Below, in pieces: positions 58,907 to 64,000 of a DNA stretch of 64,000 nt. The notes under the pieces were generated by a model. That model did not search any database. It was given only the letters and a program-made list of their open reading frames with translations, and was not told the origin of the DNA. The stretch comes from an uncultured Oscillospiraceae bacterium (GTDB lineage Bacteria; Bacillota; Clostridia; Oscillospirales; Oscillospiraceae): assembly GCA_934591895.1 (NCBI GenBank), contig CAKTPP010000005.1, positions 1-64,000 of the forward strand, read 5' to 3'. The position numbers and the translations under genes are program-made. Each line of letters starts with the position of its first letter. Position 1 is the first letter of the stretch.

Positions 58907-59436
58907 AGCTGAAATCACTCGGAAAACGGATCGTCCTCTACACGGTCAACCACATCCTGAGCGGGACGCGCTTTTTTGCGGCCAAGAGATGGCTTCTGCG
59001 TTCCGTCGGCTATGAGATCGGAGAGAATACGAAGATCGTCGGGCCGCTCTTTAATACAGGCACACTCCGTATTGGCAGCGATTGCTGGATCGGACGCGGC
59101 CTTACCGTTCATGGAAATGGAACGGTCACGATTGGAGATCGCTGTGATATCGCTCCGGATGTTACCTTTCTGACAGGCGGCCACCGGATCGGAGACCATT
59201 GCAGACGCGCGGGTGAGGGCGAGACGTACCATATCTCAGTGGGCAGCGGAGTGTGGATCGGCGCCCACTCGACTCTTTTGCGCACAATCAGCATTGGCGA
59301 CGGATGCGTCATTGCGGCCTGTGCATGCGTTCCCAATAGTGTTCCGGCAGATGCGATGGCTGCCGGTGTTCCCGCCAAGGTGGTAAAGGAGTTAAAGGAA
59401 CTTGCTACAGACACTCAGGAAGAACAAAGTCGTTAA
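58903..59436 (+). CDS. Left-handed beta-helix acyltransferase (hexapeptide, serine/sugar O-acetyltransferase type)
   Basis: 177 residues. After an N-terminal helix, hexapeptide repeats ([LIV]-G-x4) run ~40-160: YEIGENTKIVGP, LRIGSDCWIGRGLTVHGNG, VTIGDRCDIAPDV, ISVGSGVWIGAHSTLL, ISIGDGCVIAACACV, ending DAMAAGVPAKVVKEL, the family's closing element. Acetylates a sugar of the polymer with acetyl-CoA; trimeric. ATG 58903 overlaps the upstream stop (ATGA), GGGAGGA upstream. Confidence 0.92.
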   Translation: MKLKSLGKRIVLYTVNHILSGTRFFAAKRWLLRSVGYEIGENTKIVGPLFNTGTLRIGSDCWIGRGLTVHGNGTVTIGDRCDIAPDVTFLTGGHRIGDHCRRAGEGETYHISVGSGVWIGAHSTLLRTISIGDGCVIAACACVPNSVPADAMAAGVPAKVVKELKELATDTQEEQSR

Positions 59437-60706
59437 AAATGCGGGCTGGATCATCGGCGGCAAGGTGACCAATAAGCTGCTGGCCTTCGTCGTCGGCATT
59501 TTCGCGGCGCGTTATCTCGGCCCGAGCAATTACGGCCTGATCAATTATGCGGCGGCATACGCGACGTTTTTTGCTTCCCTGTGTACGCTTGGCATCAACA
59601 GCGTGATCGTCAAGAACTTTGTGGATCATCCGCAGCAGGAGGGCGAAACGATCGGAACGACGCTCGTGCTGCGGGCGCTCTCCAGTCTGCTGTCTGCATT
59701 GACCATAGTCGGCATCGTCAGCATCGTTGACAGGGGCGAGCGGCTGACGGTCGTCGTCGTGGCGCTCTACAGTGTCGGGCTCGTCTTTCAGGTGTTCGAC
59801 ACGCTCAACTACTGGTTTCAGGCCAGACTGCAGTCAAAGTATTCGGCGCTCGCCGAGCTGATCTCGTATGCGGCGATGTCCGTATATAAAATCGTGCTGC
59901 TCGTACGCGGAAAAAGCGTAGAATGGTTTGCGGTCGCCAGTGCTTTGGAGTATACTGTTCTTGCAGTGCTGCTGCTGGCTGCGTATTTCAAAAACGGCGG
60001 GACAAAGTTCGGCTGCTCTATGGCAAAAGCAAAGGAGCTTTTGAAAAGCAGCGGCAGCTTTATCATAGCGGGGCTTATGATCTCTGTCTATGCCTGTACG
60101 GACAAGCTGATGCTCAAGCAGATGCTCGGGCCTGACGCTGTGGGGCATTATGCGCTCGCCGTGTCCGTCAGCACGGCCTGGGCGTTCGTGCTCTCTGCGG
60201 TCATCGATTCGCTCTATCCGGAGATCGTGCAGAGCTTTCAGATGGATCGCCTGCGCTATGAACGGAAAAACCGGCAGCTTTATGCGATCGTCTTTTATGT
60301 CTCCGTGCTTGTGTCCGCGCTCATCTGTGTTATTGCGCGCCCCTTTGTGGCGATCATTTACGGCGAGACGTATCTGCCTGCGGTCGCGCCGCTTCGCATC
60401 GTGGTCTGGTATACGGCCTTTTCTTATCTCGGCGTTGCCAGAAATGCATGGATCGTGTGTGAAAACAGGCAGAAATATCTGAAATATCTGTATGTCAGCG
60501 CGGCCGTGCTCAATGTTCTGCTGAATCTCGTTCTGATCCCGCGCTCGGGTGCGTCCGGCGCCGCTGCTGCATCACTGATCACGCAGATCGCCACAACGGT
60601 CGTCCTGCCCGCGCTCATCAGGCCCCTGAGGCCAAATTGCAGGCTGATGCTGGATGCCGTGCTTCTGCGCGGCGTGCTGCCTGAGAAACGAAGAGACCAT
60701 ACATAG
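59402..60706 (+). CDS. wzx: Flippase Wzx (MOP superfamily)
   Basis: 434 residues, about 12-14 membrane helices. Flips lipid-linked repeat units to the outer face. N-terminal VKNAGWIIGGKVTNKLLAFVVGIFAARYLGP (core AARYLGPSNYGLINYA), later YACTDKLMLKQMLGPDAVGHYALA (core TDKLMLKQMLG) and PLRIVVWYTAFSYLGVARNAWIV are polysaccharide-transporter hallmarks. Start TTG 59402 with AAAGGA lies inside the acetyltransferase gene, 35-bp overlap; it keeps the full N-terminal helix. Confidence 0.92.
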   Translation: MLQTLRKNKVVKNAGWIIGGKVTNKLLAFVVGIFAARYLGPSNYGLINYAAAYATFFASLCTLGINSVIVKNFVDHPQQEGETIGTTLVLRALSSLLSALTIVGIVSIVDRGERLTVVVVALYSVGLVFQVFDTLNYWFQARLQSKYSALAELISYAAMSVYKIVLLVRGKSVEWFAVASALEYTVLAVLLLAAYFKNGGTKFGCSMAKAKELLKSSGSFIIAGLMISVYACTDKLMLKQMLGPDAVGHYALAVSVSTAWAFVLSAVIDSLYPEIVQSFQMDRLRYERKNRQLYAIVFYVSVLVSALICVIARPFVAIIYGETYLPAVAPLRIVVWYTAFSYLGVARNAWIVCENRQKYLKYLYVSAAVLNVLLNLVLIPRSGASGAAAASLITQIATTVVLPALIRPLRPNCRLMLDAVLLRGVLPEKRRDHT

Positions 60707-60718
60707 GAGTTGAACCGG

Positions 60719-61747
60719 ATGCTATCGTTTGAGGATAAAACACTGCTCATCACCGGCGGGACGGGCTCGTTCGGGCACGCCGTGCTCGACCGCTTTCTGA
60801 CCACGGACATCCGCGAGATCCGCATTCTCTCGCGCGACGAGAAAAAGCAGGACGATATGCGCCACATCTATCAGGAGCGCTATCCCCGGCACGCGCAGAA
60901 GATCAAGTTTTACATCGGCGATGTGCGCGACTATGACTCCATTGTCCATGCGTTCCGCGGTGTGGACTATGTGTTTCACGCCGCCGCGCTCAAGCAGGTG
61001 CCCTCGTGTGAGTTTTACCCCATGGAGGCGGTCAGGACCAACGTGATCGGCTCGGACAACGTCATCTCCGCCTGCGTTGCCAACCATGTGCAGAAGGCGA
61101 TCTTTCTGTCGACGGACAAGGCGGCGTATCCGATCAATGCCATGGGCATGACCAAGGCCATCATGGAAAAGAACGTCATCGCCCGCTCCCGGCAGATGCT
61201 CCCCGGCGACCCGATCCTCTGCCTGACCCGGTACGGGAACGTCATGGCCTCGCGCGGCTCGGTCATCCCGCTGTTTTGCGAGCAGGCCGATGAGGGCAAG
61301 CCCCTGACCGTCACAGACCCCGCCATGACGCGCTTTATGATGACGCTGCAGGACGCCGTGGATCTCGTCCTGTACGCGTTCGAGCATGGCGAGCAGGGCG
61401 ACCTGTTCGTGCAGAAAGCGCCCGCCGCGACCATCGAGACGCTGGCGCAGGCGGTGCTGGAGCTCAAGCACGCGCAGCCGGATGTAACGACCATCGGAAC
61501 GCGCCACGGTGAAAAGCGCTTTGAGGTGCTGGTCACGGCGGAGGAGATGGTGCGCGCGGAGGATCTGCCCGGCTTTTTCCGCATTCCGGCGGATAACCGC
61601 GACCTGAACTATGATAACTTCTTCAGCAAGGGCAACCCGGAGCTCGGCCGTGTCGAGCAGTATACGTCCGACAATACCGAGCGGCTGGATGTCAGGCAGA
61701 TGAAGCAGCTGCTGAAAAAACTCAGGCTGTTTGGAGGAGACTGCTGA
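60719..61747 (+). CDS. capE: UDP-GlcNAc 4,6-dehydratase/5-epimerase, CapE/FnlA-type
   Basis: 342 residues, short-chain dehydrogenase fold. TLLITGGTGSFGHAVLD is the NAD(P)-binding Rossmann loop. DYVFHAAALKQVPSCEFYP and STDKAAYPINAMGMTKAIME hold the catalytic site: Met instead of Tyr in Y-x-x-x-K (NAMGMTK), the SMK-type substitution of CapE/FlaA1 enzymes. Makes UDP-2-acetamido-2,6-dideoxy-L-arabino-hexulose, first step to UDP-L-FucNAc. ATG 60719 is 9 nt after AGGAG. It overlaps capF by one base. Confidence 0.93.
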   Translation: MLSFEDKTLLITGGTGSFGHAVLDRFLTTDIREIRILSRDEKKQDDMRHIYQERYPRHAQKIKFYIGDVRDYDSIVHAFRGVDYVFHAAALKQVPSCEFYPMEAVRTNVIGSDNVISACVANHVQKAIFLSTDKAAYPINAMGMTKAIMEKNVIARSRQMLPGDPILCLTRYGNVMASRGSVIPLFCEQADEGKPLTVTDPAMTRFMMTLQDAVDLVLYAFEHGEQGDLFVQKAPAATIETLAQAVLELKHAQPDVTTIGTRHGEKRFEVLVTAEEMVRAEDLPGFFRIPADNRDLNYDNFFSKGNPELGRVEQYTSDNTERLDVRQMKQLLKKLRLFGGDC

Positions 61748-62928
61748 TGAATGTCCTGATCACCGGCGCAAACGGCTTTGTCGGAAAAAATCTGACGCAG
61801 CGCCTCTATGCGCTCCGCGACGGCAGAGACCGGACGCGTCCCGCGCTGCAGATCGGCGAGGTGCTGCTGTGCACGCGGGAGACCGCGCCCGAAACACTGG
61901 CGGCTTACTGCCGCAGCGCCGACTTTGTGGTGCATCTTGCTGGGGTGAACCGTCCGCAGGATCCAGAGGAATTCACGGTCGGAAACACGGACCTTACCCG
62001 GACGCTGCTTGCACAGCTCCGGCAGAGCGGCAGCCGCTGTCCGGTGCTTTTGGCGTCCTCCATTCAGGCGAGCCTGACCGGGCGCTATGCCGGCAGCCCC
62101 TACGGGCAGTCGAAGCGGGCGGCGGAGGCGCTGCTGCGCGCCTACAGCGAGCAGACGGGGGCACAGGGGCTTATCTACCGCTTCCCGAACCTGTTCGGCA
62201 AGTGGTGCCGTCCAAATTACAATTCCGTTGTGGCGACCTTCTGCCACAACATTGCCCGGGACATGCCCATTACCGTTTCCGACCCCGGGACGGAGCTGGA
62301 GCTGGTCTATATCGACGACCTTGTCGATGAGCTGCTCGACGCTATGGAGGGGCATCCGCACCGTGCGGATGCAGGATATTTCCGCGTCCCGGTGAGCCAT
62401 CGGGTGACGCTCGGAGAGATCGTCCGGCTGCTGCGCAGCTTTCACGATCAGCCGCAGACGCTCCTGCTGCCGCAGATACCGGACGGCAGCTTTGCCAAGA
62501 AGCTCTACAGCACGTATCTGTCCTACCTGCCGGCGGAGAAGATCGCTTTCCCGCTGAAGATGAACGTGGACGCGCGCGGCAGCTTTACGGAGCTGCTCAA
62601 GACCGACGCCTGCGGTCAGATCTCGGTCAACATCACAAAGCCCGGCGTCACCAAGGGGCAGCACTGGCACAACAGCAAGTGGGAGCTGTTCATTGTGGTC
62701 GCCGGCCGCGGCCTGATCCGGGAGCGGCGCATCGGCTCGGATGAGGTGATTGAGTTTGCGGTCAGCGGGGAGCGCATCGAGGCGGTGCATATGCTGCCGG
62801 GCTGTACGCACAGCATCATCAACCTGAGCGACACGGAGGATCTGGTCACGGTCATGTGGGCCAACGAGCGCTTTGATCCAGAGCATCCCGATACCTATTT
62901 TGAGGAGGTGCAGCCGTGGGAAAGCTGA
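61747..62928 (+). CDS. capF: NADPH-dependent reductase/epimerase CapF (FnlB)
   Basis: 393 residues in two domains. N-terminal SDR ~1-250: VLITGANGFVGKNL Rossmann loop, FVVHLAGVNRPQDPEEF, and SPYGQSKRAAEALL with the Tyr-x3-Lys pair. C-terminal cupin ~275-385: GQISVNITKPGVTKGQHWHNSKWELFIVV (core GQHWHNSKWELF; His and Glu as metal ligands). Cupin 3-epimerases, SDR reduces, giving UDP-L-pneumose-type product that CapG converts to UDP-L-FucNAc. Ribosome binding site GGAGGAG overlapping the capE end. Confidence 0.95.
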   Translation: MNVLITGANGFVGKNLTQRLYALRDGRDRTRPALQIGEVLLCTRETAPETLAAYCRSADFVVHLAGVNRPQDPEEFTVGNTDLTRTLLAQLRQSGSRCPVLLASSIQASLTGRYAGSPYGQSKRAAEALLRAYSEQTGAQGLIYRFPNLFGKWCRPNYNSVVATFCHNIARDMPITVSDPGTELELVYIDDLVDELLDAMEGHPHRADAGYFRVPVSHRVTLGEIVRLLRSFHDQPQTLLLPQIPDGSFAKKLYSTYLSYLPAEKIAFPLKMNVDARGSFTELLKTDACGQISVNITKPGVTKGQHWHNSKWELFIVVAGRGLIRERRIGSDEVIEFAVSGERIEAVHMLPGCTHSIINLSDTEDLVTVMWANERFDPEHPDTYFEEVQPWES

Positions 62929-64000
62929 AGCTGATGACGATCGTCGGCACACGGCCGGAGATCATCCGCCTGTCCGCAACCATAAAATGCTGCGACCGGT
63001 ACTTTGAGCAGATCCTCGTCCACACCGGTCAGAATTATGATTACACCCTCAATCAGGTGTTCTTCGACGATCTCGGCCTGCGCGCGCCGGACTATTATCT
63101 GGACGCCGTGGGCGATGACCTTGGCGCGACGATCGGGAATATTATTGAGAAATCCTATAAGCTCATGGCGCGGCTCAGGCCGGACGCGGTGCTGGTTCTG
63201 GGCGACACCAACTCTTGCCTGTCTGTGATCGGCGCCAAGCGGCTGCACATTCCGATTTTCCATATGGAGGCGGGCAACCGCTGCAAGGATGAGTGCCTCC
63301 CGGAGGAGACGAACCGCCGCATTGTAGACATCATCAGCGACGTCAATCTCTGCTATTCGGAGCATGCACGCCGGTATCTCATGGAATGCGGCCTGCCGAA
63401 GGAGCGCACCTTCGTGACTGGCAGCCCCATGGCGGAGGTGCTGCACGCCAATCTGGACAAGATTGAAGCCAGTGATATCCACCAGCGCCTGGGCCTGACG
63501 AAGGGACACTACATCCTGCTCTCGGCACACCGGGAGGAGAACATCGATACCGACCGCAATTTTTTCCGGCTGTTCACGGCGGTCAATGCCATGGCGGAAA
63601 AGTACGATATGCCGATCCTTTACTCCTGTCACCCGCGCAGCCGCAAGCGGCTCGAGGCGACGGGCTTCCGGCTGGACAGCCGCGTGACCGCGCATGAGCC
63701 ACTCGGTTTTCATGATTACAACTGCCTGCAGATGCACGCCTTTGCGGTGGTGTCCGACAGCGGCACGCTGCCGGAGGAGTCGAGCTTTTTCCTGTCTGTG
63801 GGCAAGCCCTTCCCGGCAGTCAGCATCCGCACCTCGACCGAGCGCCCAGAGGCGCTGGACGCGGGATGCTTTGTACTGGCGGGGGTCGAGGAGCAGTCGC
63901 TGCTGCAGGCCGTGGAAATGGCGGTCTCGATGCAGCGCAGCGGTGAGATCGGAGCGCCGGTCTCGGATTACACGGATGAAAACGTGTCGATGAAGGTGGC
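62916..64000 (+). CDS. capG: UDP-N-acetyl-hexosamine 2-epimerase, CapG/FnlC-type (3' end beyond window)
   Basis: 361 complete codons are visible; family length is about 375-380, so roughly the last 15 residues lie beyond 64000. GTG 62916 has GGAGG 7 nt upstream and overlaps capF by 13 bp. WecB-like GT-B fold: LMTIVGTRPEIIRLSATIK (core TIVGTRPEIIRLS), HTGQNYDYTLNQVFFDDL (core HTGQNYDYTLNQ), VLVLGDTNSCLSVIGAKR, HMEAGNRCKDECLPEETNRRI (core HMEAGNRC), LSAHREENID, and VVSDSGTLPEESSF. It inverts C2 to yield UDP-L-FucNAc from the capF product. Confidence 0.93.
   Translation, partial: MGKLKLMTIVGTRPEIIRLSATIKCCDRYFEQILVHTGQNYDYTLNQVFFDDLGLRAPDYYLDAVGDDLGATIGNIIEKSYKLMARLRPDAVLVLGDTNSCLSVIGAKRLHIPIFHMEAGNRCKDECLPEETNRRIVDIISDVNLCYSEHARRYLMECGLPKERTFVTGSPMAEVLHANLDKIEASDIHQRLGLTKGHYILLSAHREENIDTDRNFFRLFTAVNAMAEKYDMPILYSCHPRSRKRLEATGFRLDSRVTAHEPLGFHDYNCLQMHAFAVVSDSGTLPEESSFFLSVGKPFPAVSIRTSTERPEALDAGCFVLAGVEEQSLLQAVEMAVSMQRSGEIGAPVSDYTDENVSMKV

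Overview
The window looks like chromosomal DNA of a GC-rich, low-motility-type gut Clostridia, most likely Oscillospiraceae/Ruminococcaceae. The support is the mix of gene types: type III glutamine synthetase beside an ANTAR regulator, single-chain PurL, PurH split into a PurO-type cyclohydrolase plus a separate AICAR transformylase, SLH-anchored exoproteins, T-box and ZTP riboswitch control, and strong GGAGG ribosome binding sites. The genus is inference. No rRNA, CRISPR array, integrase or transposase was seen.

Left part (1-16 kb). Positions 1-2000 are a scar of gene remnants: the tRNA-binding end of methionyl-tRNA synthetase, a GNAT gene, and a zinc-ribbon fragment fused tail-on to a broken MATE efflux gene whose MarR regulator is intact. 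Next come an NhaC antiporter, a secreted PI-PLC-like protein, an unusual PEP/pyruvate-binding protein, an NSS symporter, a block of dense palindromes, a GH25 muramidase with SLH repeats, and a minus-strand operon of ANTAR regulator-pyrG-purB-purA with a strong intrinsic terminator in its leader.

Middle part (16-36 kb). Nitrogen genes glnN (attenuator leader, possible ANTAR target) and asnB (Asn T-box) run on the plus strand. Then come an SLH/Ig-like exoprotein and a fused ABC exporter on the minus strand, trkA, pcrA, a HAD phosphatase, two tRNA-Ser genes, a VanX-like lipoprotein, a methyltransferase and tenA. A compact promoter-to-terminator unit on the minus strand next to tRNA-Pro is a candidate small RNA. 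Directly behind tRNA-Pro(CGG) lies a 2.3-kb AT-rich island bounded by copies of the tRNA 3' end. It carries a DUF5343-HEPN gene pair and a ParE/RelE-Phd toxin-antitoxin pair. The DUF5343-HEPN pair is the best candidate here for an undescribed RNase-based defence or toxin system.

Purine block (35.8-49 kb). purE-purC-purF-purM-purN-purO-purH-purD-purL-fhs form one minus-strand operon behind a ZTP riboswitch whose core overlaps an intrinsic terminator. The promoter precedes purE. Fhs makes 10-formyl-THF, which PurN and the AICAR transformylase consume, so the ZTP-controlled unit matches its ligand logic. PurF lacks the usual N-terminal catalytic cysteine.

Right part (49.2-64 kb). A plus-strand exopolysaccharide operon holds an initiating sugar transferase, Wzz-like protein, tyrosine kinase, PHP phosphatase, glycosyltransferases, LicD, Wzy, acetyltransferase and Wzx. 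It ends in capE-capF-capG for UDP-N-acetyl-L-fucosamine. capG runs off the window end.
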